From Akkermansia sp. (GTDB taxonomy: Bacteria > Verrucomicrobiota > Verrucomicrobiia > Verrucomicrobiales > Akkermansiaceae): a stretch of 23,180 nt of DNA. Each line of letters starts with the position of its first letter. The first letter of the stretch is position 1. The position numbers were made by a program, and so were the translations under genes. The stretch is taken from positions 1-23,180 of the forward strand of contig JAFNWZ010000090.1 of the NCBI GenBank assembly GCA_017379255.1, written 5' to 3'. The notes below the pieces were generated by a model. That model did not search any database. It saw only the letters and a program-made list of their open reading frames with translations, and was not told where the DNA came from. Of the stretch, positions 14,501 to 21,756 are shown piece by piece.

Positions 14501-16237
14501 ATGCAGAAGAGTGTATCAGACCAGGTGGTGGAAATGCTGGTGGCCGCTGGAGTCAGCCGTATTTATGGTATGGCGGGCGATGCGTTGCACCCATTCATGG
14601 AGGCGTTGCAGCGTGATGCCCGCATCCGTTGGGTGCATGTGCGCCATGAGGAAACGGCCGCCTTTGCCGCGAGTGCAGAGGCTCAGCTTACGGGGGAACT
14701 TGCGGTGTGCTGCGGCAGTTGCGGGCCTGGCAATCTGCATCTCATCAACGGGTTGTACGATGCCTGCCGCTCTGCTGCTCCGGTGCTCGCCATCGCGGCG
14801 CATCTGCCTACGCTGCAGATTGGTACACACTATATCCACGAAACGCACCCCACCTTCTTCTTCCGGGAATGCGCGGCGTATGCCGAGCTCGTGAGCCGCC
14901 CGCGCCAGCTGCCGCCGGTATTGGCCGAGGCCATGCGGATGGCTCGCGCGCGGAGCGGGGTGGGTATGCTGGTGCTGCCGGGAGATGTGGCCGGCATGCC
15001 CTGTGTGGATGATGCGGCCGAGAGTCCGGTGTTGCCGCCGGTGCCGCCGCTGCTGCATCCCGGCGCAGGGGTGATACCACGCATGGCTGACATCCTGGGT
15101 AGTTCCCAGCGTATCACATTTTTGTGCGGTATTGGCTGTGCCGGGGTGGAGAAAGACATCGTGGCGCTGGCCAGGCATCTGCAGGCACCTGTGGCTTATA
15201 CACTGCGAGCCAAGGATTTGCTGGAGAAAGATAACCCCAATGCCGTGGGAATGACCGGGTTGCTGGGCTGGGGGGCTGCTGTGCATGCCGTGCTCGATTG
15301 CGACGTGCTGGTCATGTGGGGTACGGATTTTCCTTACCGGGATTTTCTGCCCCGCAAGGTCAGGGTCATTCAGGTGGATACCGATGCAGCCGTTCTGGGC
15401 CGCCGCGTGCCATTGGTGCAGGCGGTGCAGGCAGATGCCGGGGTAGTGGCGCGGCATTTGTTGCAGGAGGTGCCGCCGAACCAGTCCGATGATTTCCTGC
15501 GCACCATGCTGAACCATCATGCCCGGGAGGTGGCTTCCATCAGCCAGTGTCTGCGTGTGGTGGATGAAGATGCTCCCTTGCGGCCGGAGCTGCTGACCCG
15601 CCTGGTGAGTGACCATGCGGAACCAGATGCCGTTTTTACCGTGGATACCGGAACGCCTGATATCTGGTGCGCGCGCTATTTGCAGGCAAATGGAACGCGG
15701 CGTATTCTGGGTTCTTTCAACCACGGTTCCATGGGCTGCGCGCTTGCCATGGCCATTGGAGCAAAGGCGACATGCCGCACCCGGCAGGTTATTGCGTTGT
15801 GTGGAGATGGCGGCCTCTCTATGCTGGCGGGTGATTTGCTCTCCCTGCTGCAGGAGGGGCTGGCGGTCAAGGTGCTGGTGTACAATAATTCCGAGCTGGA
15901 TTACGCCGCCATAGAACAACTCCGGGCGGGGATTCCTTCGCCCGTGGGAACCGCGCTACGCACCACCAGCTTTGCCGCCGTGGCCCGCGCCATGGGGATG
16001 CGCGCCTGGCGTGTTTCCCGGGTGGAGGAGGCCATCCCCGCCATTAAGGCATGGCTGGCGGCAGATGGCCCGGCGCTGCTCGATGCCGCGGTTGACCGGC
16101 ATGCCTTGCCCCTGCCGCCCGGGCTCACCTTCATGGAAGGCCTGGGGTACTGCAAAAGCCTGGGTGAGCAGTCAGCCCATGCTTCATTGGATACGGTGAA
16201 GCGCCTCCTGTTCGGCAATAGACGCTTCTTCTGCTAA
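14501..16237 (+). CDS. poxB: Pyruvate oxidase / pyruvate:quinone dehydrogenase (PoxB-like)
   Basis: This ThDP- and FAD-dependent enzyme should decarboxylate pyruvate to acetate and CO2, passing electrons to membrane quinone. The ThDP-binding PYR domain has RHEETAAFAASAEAQLTGELAV with the activating Glu, then SCGPGNLHLINGLYDACR, nearly identical to what I recall of E. coli PoxB. ETHPTFFFREC and VLPGDVA follow. The PP domain has GDGGLSMLAGDLLSLLQEGLAVKVLVYNN (GDG...NN, residues 447-475 counted from a TTG at 14465). The C-terminus ends in an amphipathic basic stretch (DTVKRLLFGNRRFFC), possibly a peripheral membrane anchor as in PoxB. Start 14501 (MQKSVSDQVVEML) aligns with the E. coli N-terminus; ATG 14492 and TTG 14465 are alternatives. 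Acetolactate synthase is less likely given the PoxB-specific blocks. The stop interlocks with that of ruvC. Confidence 0.9.
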   Translation: MQKSVSDQVVEMLVAAGVSRIYGMAGDALHPFMEALQRDARIRWVHVRHEETAAFAASAEAQLTGELAVCCGSCGPGNLHLINGLYDACRSAAPVLAIAAHLPTLQIGTHYIHETHPTFFFRECAAYAELVSRPRQLPPVLAEAMRMARARSGVGMLVLPGDVAGMPCVDDAAESPVLPPVPPLLHPGAGVIPRMADILGSSQRITFLCGIGCAGVEKDIVALARHLQAPVAYTLRAKDLLEKDNPNAVGMTGLLGWGAAVHAVLDCDVLVMWGTDFPYRDFLPRKVRVIQVDTDAAVLGRRVPLVQAVQADAGVVARHLLQEVPPNQSDDFLRTMLNHHAREVASISQCLRVVDEDAPLRPELLTRLVSDHAEPDAVFTVDTGTPDIWCARYLQANGTRRILGSFNHGSMGCALAMAIGAKATCRTRQVIALCGDGGLSMLAGDLLSLLQEGLAVKVLVYNNSELDYAAIEQLRAGIPSPVGTALRTTSFAAVARAMGMRAWRVSRVEEAIPAIKAWLAADGPALLDAAVDRHALPLPPGLTFMEGLGYCKSLGEQSAHASLDTVKRLLFGNRRFFC

Positions 16238-16740
16238 ATATACTTGCGCTCCCGGAAGAGGTGGGCGCGGAGCGGATCTGTGGCGGCCATGTGGGTGTAG
16301 CCGATGGCCAGGGCATCTGCGGCATCTGCGGCGGGCGTTTCGGTGAGCGAGAGCAGGGCACGCATCATGAATGCCACCTGCTGCTTACCGGCACCACCGC
16401 GGCCCACCGTGGCCAGTTTCACGCAGGTGGGCGGGTATTCCATAATCTGCAACCCGTATTTGGCGGCTGCCAGCACTGAGGCGGCGCGGGCTGAACCCAT
16501 GGTGATGGCGGTGCGGTGGCTCTGCACATAGATGATGCCCTCGATGGCCAGTTCATCGGGCTGCCATTTTTCGATGAGCGCGCACACATGCTCGTGAATT
16601 GCCAGCAGACACTGGCTCTGGCTGAGCTTTGCAGGCAGGGAGAGCGTGCCGTATTCCAGTGCGCGCGGAGCACGGAAATCGCCGTCAATGACGGCGAATC
16701 CAGTGTTGCGTATAGCCGGGTCTATGCTGACAACGCGCAT
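16234..16740 (-). CDS. ruvC: Holliday junction resolvase RuvC
   Basis: RuvC is the dimeric endonuclease that resolves Holliday junctions with RuvAB. The 168-residue protein has all four acidic catalytic residues in their usual places: D7 (SIDPAIRNTGFAV), E67 (LAIEGIIYVQSHRTAI), D139 and D142 (AADAADALAIGY). The GxGxAGKQQV-like segment (VGRGGAGKQQVAFMM) is also typical. ruvA and ruvB are not in the window. It is the last gene of the MBL-rhlE-ruvC run, 14 bases after rhlE, and its stop interlocks with that of the oxidase gene. Confidence 0.95.
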   Translation of the reverse strand: MRVVSIDPAIRNTGFAVIDGDFRAPRALEYGTLSLPAKLSQSQCLLAIHEHVCALIEKWQPDELAIEGIIYVQSHRTAITMGSARAASVLAAAKYGLQIMEYPPTCVKLATVGRGGAGKQQVAFMMRALLSLTETPAADAADALAIGYTHMAATDPLRAHLFRERKYI

Positions 16741-16754
16741 GGTTGTGGCAATGC

Positions 16755-18005
16755 TTAGCGGCGGCGTCGCTTGGGGGCTGCGGGGCGCGGTTTTCGCACC
16801 GGGCGCACCGGGCCGTCTTCCAGCAGGGCGGTGTAGGCGTAGTTGAAGCCGTCCAGCTTGCGGCGGGCAATCTTGCGGTTGATGAAGATTTCCACGCTCT
16901 TGGCAAAGTCCACTTCATCGGCGGTAAGCAGGGTGAAGGCATCGCCGGTGGATTCGGCGCGGCCGGTGCGGCCGATGCGGTGCACATAGTCCTCCGGGTT
17001 TTCCGGCACGCGGTAGTTGATGACATGGGTTACCCCGTTGATGTCGATACCGCGGGCGGCCACATCGGTGGCCACGAGGATGCGGAACTTATCCTCCTTG
17101 AATCCCTTGAGCGCGGCCATGCGTTCTTTCTGGCCGATGTCGGAGTGCATTACGGTCACTTCATCCTTCCACCCGGCATTGGCCAGCATGGTGCCCACAG
17201 TGTCGGCCTCCTTGCGGGTGCGGGTGAAAATCATGAGGTTCTGGAAATCCGTTGCCTTCACGAGGGCGAGCAGCAAATCATCGCGCTGGTCGAGCCCCAC
17301 CGGGTAGAACGCGTGGGAAATCGTGCTGGCCACTTCGCGGCGCGCAATGGCAATTTCCACCGGGTCGGTGAGGCACCACTTGGCAAAGCCCTGCAGAATC
17401 TGCGGCATGGTGGCAGAGAAGAACAGGGTCTGGCGGCCCTCCCACGGGCAGAGATTCACAATCTTGCGTACAATGGGCAGGAAGCCCATATCCGTCATGC
17501 GGTCCACTTCATCCAGCACCAGGGTCTTGATGGCCTTGAACTTCATGTTGCCGCGGTAGAAATGGTCAATGAGACGGCCAGGAGTGGCCACAACGACATC
17601 GACCCCCTTTTTGAGCTCCTCTGTCTGGGCGCCATAGCCCACACCGCCGTATAGCAGGCCTACTTTGATATCGGTGTGTCTGGCATAGGTGCGGAACGAT
17701 TCGGCCAGCTGGTCAGCGAGCTCTCGGGTGGGCTCGAGCACCAGCACCTGGGGCTGCCCGGTGTGGGTGATGCTGTTGAGCAGGGGCAGGGCGAATGCGG
17801 CAGATTTGCCCGTGCCGGTCTGGGATGCGCCAATCACATCCTTCCCCTGCATAATCTGGGGAATAGCCTGTTCCTGAATCGGGGTCGGGTTCTCATAGCC
17901 GCAATCCTTCACGGCTTCCAGAATGGGGGCGGAAAGCCCCAGTTCTTCGAATGTCATCTTCGTTTCCGTTGTCGTTTGTTGTGTAAAATCGTCCATGCCT
18001 GCCAT
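16755..18005 (-). CDS. rhlE: DEAD-box RNA helicase, RhlE-like, with DEVD motif II
   Basis: This 416-residue ATP-dependent RNA helicase probably works in ribosome assembly or RNA decay. The Q motif is F19...GYENPTPIQEQAIP. Motif I is SQTGTGKS (61-68, K67), Ia PTRELA (92-97), Ib TPGR, motif II DEVD (165-168) in place of the usual DEAD, III SAT (197-199), V VATDVAARGID and VI HRIGRTGR (342-349). The C-terminal extension is short, Pro/Arg-rich and ends in RRRR, as in RhlE-type proteins. Its ATG overlaps the stop of the MBL gene by one base (TGATG on the minus strand). ATG 17996 is a possible alternative start. Confidence 0.92.
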   Translation of the reverse strand: MAGMDDFTQQTTTETKMTFEELGLSAPILEAVKDCGYENPTPIQEQAIPQIMQGKDVIGASQTGTGKSAAFALPLLNSITHTGQPQVLVLEPTRELADQLAESFRTYARHTDIKVGLLYGGVGYGAQTEELKKGVDVVVATPGRLIDHFYRGNMKFKAIKTLVLDEVDRMTDMGFLPIVRKIVNLCPWEGRQTLFFSATMPQILQGFAKWCLTDPVEIAIARREVASTISHAFYPVGLDQRDDLLLALVKATDFQNLMIFTRTRKEADTVGTMLANAGWKDEVTVMHSDIGQKERMAALKGFKEDKFRILVATDVAARGIDINGVTHVINYRVPENPEDYVHRIGRTGRAESTGDAFTLLTADEVDFAKSVEIFINRKIARRKLDGFNYAYTALLEDGPVRPVRKPRPAAPKRRRR

Positions 18006-18646
18006 CAGCAGATGTAGGGGTTGTTGAGTTGCTCCTCGCCAATGGTGCTGGCCGGGCCATGCCCACTGTTCACCGTGGTCTGCGGGGGCAGGGGCATCAG
18101 GTGCTCCTGAATGCCGCGCACCAGCGCGCTCATGCTGCCACCGGGGAAATCCGTGCGCCCTACGCTGCCGGCAAACAGGATATCGCCCACAAAAAGCTCA
18201 TCATCCCCGGGCAGGTAATACGCTGCGCCATCTGTAGCGTGGCCGGCAATCGGGAACACCTCCCATGCCATCCCCGCCCAGTCGGCTTTGCTCGGGACTG
18301 TGCCCAGCACATCATCTACCACGTAGGGTGCTACCGGGGGCAGTCCCCAGGCGCCTGCTGCTTCCTCCAGGGTCAGTTTTTTGCTGTAGGGTGCCACCGC
18401 GACGATACGGCAGCCCGTTCGTTCCTTCAGTTCAGCAGCGCCTTCCACATGGTCGAAATGCTGGTGCGTGAGCAGGAGGTGCGTCAGCTTTGCGCCAGCG
18501 GGCAGCTGGCGCTGCACCCAGGCGGCCATGCCCAGCGGGGCATCTACCGCCACATACCCCCCGGTTCCTTCAATCAGGTAGCCATTGCACCCCACGGAAC
18601 CACCGGTGTAAACCTGTATTTTTCTGCTCACGCGTGCATTGTACAC
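18005..18646 (-). CDS. Metallo-beta-lactamase-fold hydrolase (glyoxalase II-like)
   Basis: This 213-residue cytoplasmic hydrolase has the binuclear zinc site of the MBL fold: THQHFDH (H61, H63, D65, H66), H136 in IAGHATDG, D155 in VGDILFAGSVGRTDFPGGS, and H196 in NSGHGPASTIGEE. GRTDFPGGS is typical of hydroxyacylglutathione hydrolase-like (YcbL/GloB-type) members, so a thioester is a plausible substrate. The start is a GTG at 18646; a second GTG at 18631 gives VSRKIQVYTGGS and fits the family N-terminus as well. An extended -10-like TGCTATGAA lies immediately upstream (18658-18650), favouring the inner start. It is the first gene of the MBL-rhlE-ruvC operon. Confidence 0.88.
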   Translation of the reverse strand: MYNARVSRKIQVYTGGSVGCNGYLIEGTGGYVAVDAPLGMAAWVQRQLPAGAKLTHLLLTHQHFDHVEGAAELKERTGCRIVAVAPYSKKLTLEEAAGAWGLPPVAPYVVDDVLGTVPSKADWAGMAWEVFPIAGHATDGAAYYLPGDDELFVGDILFAGSVGRTDFPGGSMSALVRGIQEHLMPLPPQTTVNSGHGPASTIGEEQLNNPYIC

Positions 18647-18682
18647 GCTTTCATAGCACTTGGCGAGCCGAAAGTGAGGCAG

Positions 18683-18919
18683 TACACCTGGAGAGGGGCT
18701 GTTTCAGATTTGCTGATGCCAGTATGCATCATAGCACAATAGCATGTACAATGTACGAGGTACAAAGGACAATTTTAAAGTATGCTGCGCCCAAGGGGCG
18801 CAGGGAATTTTAACCATTTGTACATTGTAATTTGTCCATTGTACATTCCGATAAATAGCAATATATCCGCGTGCCCTCAATGTCTGCAAATCGGAAACAT
18901 TCTCCCCTGGCGCTGTGTA
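18683..18919. repeat. 237-bp imperfect palindrome with heptamer arms and GC hairpin core (element A)
   Basis: The centre is a perfect 8-bp hairpin, CTGCGCCC (18785-18792) with GGGCGCAG (18796-18803). On each side stand four tandem seven-base words of the form TGTACAA: 18745-18772 read on the plus strand and 18818-18845 read on the minus strand. Outside them, TGTTTC plus GATTTGC (18700-18713) recurs inverted at 18886-18899; AGGGG and TACAC are likewise mirrored at 18904-18908 and 18915-18919. The right end is the base next to the stop codon of the membrane protein gene. It is noncoding and looks like a nonautonomous palindromic element. Confidence 0.75.
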
Positions 18920-19309
18920 TCAGAACGCGTTGCCAAAGCTCGCGCAGAGCAGGCACCAGGCCAATATTTGCCCCGCCAGCGCGTATGCAACCACGGCCAG
19001 TGCTCCCGCCAGCCAGGTGCGCGGCCAGTTCTGCATCTGGAACATGCGTGATACGGCCATGGTGCTGGCCAGAATCCCGACCAGCTGGAAAATACCGGCC
19101 ATGGCCAGGCCTGTGCCGAGTTGTGCGGCGGCAAAACCCCCGAGCATGGAAAGCACGGCGGCTAGCACCATTTCCACCAGCGCACAGGCCATGGAGTTTT
19201 TCCAGCGGTGCAGGGCATCTGCCACATAAAATGCCAGCGCCAGCAGCAGCCAGGTCAGCAGACAATACAGCAGAACATACCAGAGCTCATTATGGCACAG
19301 GGGAATCAT
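18920..19309 (-). CDS. Four-helix membrane protein of unknown function
   Basis: This 129-residue hydrophobic protein has about four membrane helices (roughly 9-30, 42-65, 67-85 and 98-122), with a short polar loop DALHRWKNS between the first two. It has several Cys residues but no motif that I recognise. It lies 55 bases after the secreted protein gene 19365-19790 on the same strand and may share its transcript. Downstream its stop codon directly abuts the palindromic element. Confidence 0.7.
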   Translation of the reverse strand: MIPLCHNELWYVLLYCLLTWLLLALAFYVADALHRWKNSMACALVEMVLAAVLSMLGGFAAAQLGTGLAMAGIFQLVGILASTMAVSRMFQMQNWPRTWLAGALAVVAYALAGQILAWCLLCASFGNAF

Positions 19310-19364
19310 AGCAAAGAGGTTGATGCCGCAGCTCTACCTCTTGTTCGCTGATTGTTACGGTGTA

Positions 19365-19790
19365 TCAGCGCCGTATTTGCTGCGCCGAAAGCCCGCGCAC
19401 GGTGTCGCGGAACACCTGCAGAGTCTCTCCGGCCCTTGTCTGGGTGCATATCATGGCAAAACTGCCATCCTGGCTGACCAGAATGGAGTCTGCCTGCGGC
19501 AGCAGTAATTCCTTGATGGCGGATTCCGGCGTGCCGCTTTCGCTCGGGCGGGTCAGCACGCGCACCAGATTCTCTACCGTGGCATCATGGCCTGCCTGTT
19601 GCAATAAATCCTGCAGGGCTGCCTCCACACACTCCATCACGGCGCTATTGTTCTGGCGGAATCCGGTCAGTTCGGTTTCCAACTCCCACATGACCTCGTT
19701 GGGCAGGGTGCTGCGCTGAAGCACGGGCAGACCGTCATCAGCATGGGCGGCCGCCAGAAAAAGCAGGGGAATGAACAGCTTGGTCATCAT
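19365..19790 (-). CDS. Small exported protein of unknown function
   Basis: This 141-residue protein has a signal peptide MMTKLFIPLLFLAAAHADD with a cleavage site near residue 17. The mature part is mostly helical, with two Cys (in MECVEAAL and ICTQTRAGE) that could form a disulfide in the periplasm. I recognise no family. The start is one of two adjacent ATG codons (19790 or 19787). A perfect TTGACA lies upstream on the minus strand (19834-19829), but no good -10 sits at the usual distance. It is divergent from xerC. Confidence 0.7.
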   Translation of the reverse strand: MMTKLFIPLLFLAAAHADDGLPVLQRSTLPNEVMWELETELTGFRQNNSAVMECVEAALQDLLQQAGHDATVENLVRVLTRPSESGTPESAIKELLLPQADSILVSQDGSFAMICTQTRAGETLQVFRDTVRGLSAQQIRR

Positions 19791-19847
19791 CGGGAGGATG
19801 CGTTCATACTGCCAGAGCCGCCCGATTCTGTCAATGCAATTCTGCGC

Positions 19848-19876
19848 TTGTATCCCGGTGCCAGATGTGCTACAAC
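19848..19876 (+). promoter_or_regulatory. xerC promoter, leaderless
   Basis: TTGTAT (19848-19853), a 17-base spacer and TACAAC (19871-19876), preceded by the extended TGC element, stand only 7 bases before the GTG at 19884. Transcription would begin at or next to the start codon. Confidence 0.55.
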
Positions 19877-19883
19877 TACCCCC

Positions 19884-20810
19884 GTGAATTCAACCGCGGC
19901 AGAGCTCGGCCCTCTTGTGTTCCGCTTCCTGGAATACCTGGAAGCGGAGAGGAATGCCTCACCCCGCACGGTGGAGGCGTACCACCGTGCGCTGCAGCTG
20001 TTCCGCCGCTGGGCGGGTGCTGATTTTGAGGCGTGGGAGCGCTGCGGGGCAGATGTGTTCCGCTCCTGGCTGTATGAAGCGCTCAACGAACAACTCAAGC
20101 CTTCTACCATACGACTGCGTTTTGCCGCCCTGCGTTCGTTTTATGAATACCTGATGCGCCGCGAGGGGCTGCAGGCCAGTCCCCTGGCCGAGGTGAGCCT
20201 GCCCCGCGCCTCACAGAGCCTTCCGGTGCACCTTTCCCTGCACCAGATGGAGGAGCTCCTGGCGCTGCCGCTGCGGATTCCTCCCGATAAGAAGAGCCCC
20301 GCCTGGCTGCCGCACAGGGATGTGGCGATTCTGGAACTCTTTTACTCATGCGGCATGCGTTTGAGCGAACTGGTGGCACTGGATGCCGATTCTCTGCGCC
20401 CCGGGGAGAACTGCATCCGGGTGCTGGGCAAAGGCCGCAAGGTGCGGCTGGTGCCCGTGGGCGATTATGCACGCGAGGCCGTGGAACGCTACCGCGAGAT
20501 GGCCGGGGTGCAGGGCCGCGAGCCGCTTTTCATCAGCCGCCTGGGCAAGCGCATGAGCTGCCGCAGCGTGCAGCTCATGCTGGATAAATACCTGCGTGTT
20601 TCTGACTTGCCCTTCCACATTTCTCCGCACAAACTGCGGCATACCTTTGCCACGCACCTCCTCGATGCCGGGGCAGATTTGCGCGCGGTGCAGGAGTTGC
20701 TGGGGCACAGCTCACTCGCCACCACGCAGATATATACGCATGTGACCCGGACCCGCATGCAACAGGTATACCGCCAGGCTCATCCCCGCGCCGGGTGGAA
20801 TGAGGAATAA
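19884..20810 (+). CDS. xerC: Tyrosine recombinase XerC
   Basis: XerC resolves chromosome dimers at dif together with XerD. From the GTG at 19884 the protein has 308 residues, the usual length. The frame is open to 19743, but the promoter and homology support the inner GTG (VNSTAAELGPLVFRFLEYLEAERNAS). The N-terminal SAM-like domain spans about 10-95. The catalytic set is complete: R159 (SCGMRLSEL), K183 (LGKGRKVRLVP), H249 and R252 (SPHKLRHTFATHLL), H275 (LLGHSS) and nucleophile Y284 (TTQIYTH). The ending AHPRAGW resembles XerC rather than XerD. A housekeeping role is more likely than an integrase role because there is no mobile element context. The stop codon directly abuts element B. Confidence 0.88.
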   Translation: MNSTAAELGPLVFRFLEYLEAERNASPRTVEAYHRALQLFRRWAGADFEAWERCGADVFRSWLYEALNEQLKPSTIRLRFAALRSFYEYLMRREGLQASPLAEVSLPRASQSLPVHLSLHQMEELLALPLRIPPDKKSPAWLPHRDVAILELFYSCGMRLSELVALDADSLRPGENCIRVLGKGRKVRLVPVGDYAREAVERYREMAGVQGREPLFISRLGKRMSCRSVQLMLDKYLRVSDLPFHISPHKLRHTFATHLLDAGADLRAVQELLGHSSLATTQIYTHVTRTRMQQVYRQAHPRAGWNEE

Positions 20811-20885
20811 GTGATTAGTGATTAGTGAATGGGGCGGAGCTGCGAAATTTTGTTCATTAATCACTAATCACTAATTCTTAATCAC
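20811..20885. repeat. 75-bp palindrome with GTGATTA heptamer arms (element B)
   Basis: The left arm holds GTGATTA twice plus GTGAATG (20811-20831). The right arm holds the complement TAATCAC at 20858-20864, 20865-20871 and 20879-20885, with one variant word between. The core is GC-rich at first (GGGGCGGAGCTGCG, 20831-20844) and then AAATTTTG. The element begins at the base after the xerC stop, and its right arm supplies the last codons and stop of the convergent TPR-like gene. The design is that of element A, with a different seven-base word. Confidence 0.75.
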
Positions 20886-21756
20886 TGGTTCTGATGCCCG
20901 TGGTCGGGAACCGCAGGTCATTGCGGGCAAAGCGGCGCAGCTGCTTCATGGCCCGTTCCCGGGAACCGAACAGCTCTTCCAGTGAAAGCTTTTCCTCCTC
21001 CGGAACCTGCAGTTTATGCTGCAGCACTACCAGCAGGCAGCGCAGCGAGGGAGAGCGGTGCCGCTCTTCCCGGTACAGCTCGCGCCCCAGCTTCCAGGCT
21101 TCTTCTTCTCTGCCGCGGATGCGGCACAGATTATAAAACTCCCAGCGGCGGTACATGGGCGAGGCTCCCAGCGCCACCGCCCGGCGGTAATCTTCCACCG
21201 CCCGGCTGAAACGAGGGCGGCGGGCCAGGTCCTCATCAAACGCGCCCATCTGCAGCCAGAGCAGGGCACTCTGCGGGTTATTGGCAATCCCTTCCTGCAG
21301 GAACCGCTCTGCGGCATCCAGATACTCCTTGTTCTGCAAGGCCCGCTCGTGCTCGCCGCCGGTCTCCCGGCTGTTCACCCAGGCCACGGCATTGGTGCCC
21401 ATATCCCGTGCGGCGCGGATCCAGTAATTCACCCGCTGCGGGCACAGCGTAGTAATCTGCTCCCAGCGGCGGCGGGCACGCGGCCAGTCCTGCTCAATCC
21501 ACGCATTGGTGGCATCGATACACAGCATCTCGGCCGCGAAAGTGCGCAACCCGCCCAGCGCAAACAAGGCCAGCTTCTGAGAGAGGGCATCCGTCTGCCC
21601 ATAATCAGGGGCAGGCAGGAGCAGGCGGGCGGCCTCCTCCTGCTGCTGCACACGCTTTTCCAGCGGTTGCAGCGCCAACCCCGCTGCCACAAGTAGCCCC
21701 AGCGCCCCGCACATGCAGAGCCCCCGGCGCACAGCACTGGACGGATTCAAGCTCAT
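20878..21756 (-). CDS. Membrane-anchored TPR-like protein of unknown function
   Basis: This 292-residue protein has one N-terminal membrane segment (about 11-29, GLCMCGALGLLVAAGLAL). A helical domain follows with TPR-like pairs, for example WIEQDWPRARRRWEQITTLCPQ, then AERFLQEGIANNPQSALLWLQMGAF and AVEDYRRAVALGASPMYRRWEFYNLCRIRGREEEAWKLG. No specific family is recognised. Its ATG overlaps the panE stop by four bases (ATGA), so it is co-translated with panE. The last residues, from LRRFARND to the stop, look like translated repeat DNA: the last two codons and the TAA lie inside element B. The original C-terminus may have been shorter or different. Confidence 0.75.
   Translation of the reverse strand: MSLNPSSAVRRGLCMCGALGLLVAAGLALQPLEKRVQQQEEAARLLLPAPDYGQTDALSQKLALFALGGLRTFAAEMLCIDATNAWIEQDWPRARRRWEQITTLCPQRVNYWIRAARDMGTNAVAWVNSRETGGEHERALQNKEYLDAAERFLQEGIANNPQSALLWLQMGAFDEDLARRPRFSRAVEDYRRAVALGASPMYRRWEFYNLCRIRGREEEAWKLGRELYREERHRSPSLRCLLVVLQHKLQVPEEEKLSLEELFGSRERAMKQLRRFARNDLRFPTTGIRTSD

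Noticed and set aside
14516..15919. 467-codon minus-strand open frame
   Set aside because: Antisense of the pyruvate oxidase gene; its composition (His, Gln, Arg) and lack of motifs mark it as a shadow.
16743..17654. 303-codon plus-strand open frame
   Set aside because: Antisense of the RhlE gene, whose helicase motifs are complete.
18745..18845. CRISPR-like tandem repeats
   Set aside because: The repeat units are seven bases, contiguous and inverted about a hairpin, with no spacers and no cas genes.
18704..18889. Small minus-strand open frame across element A
   Set aside because: It is the translation of the palindromic repeat; similar peptide fragments (CFRFAD) arise from both arms simply because they are inverted copies.
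19884..20810. Phage or integron integrase
   Set aside because: The length, domain layout and AHPRA ending are those of XerC, and no attachment site, phage or cassette genes are nearby.
20811..20885. Ordinary Rho-independent terminator between xerC and the TPR-like gene
   Set aside because: It may end transcription in practice, but the arms are AT-rich tandem words, there is no U-tract, and the periodic words need another explanation.
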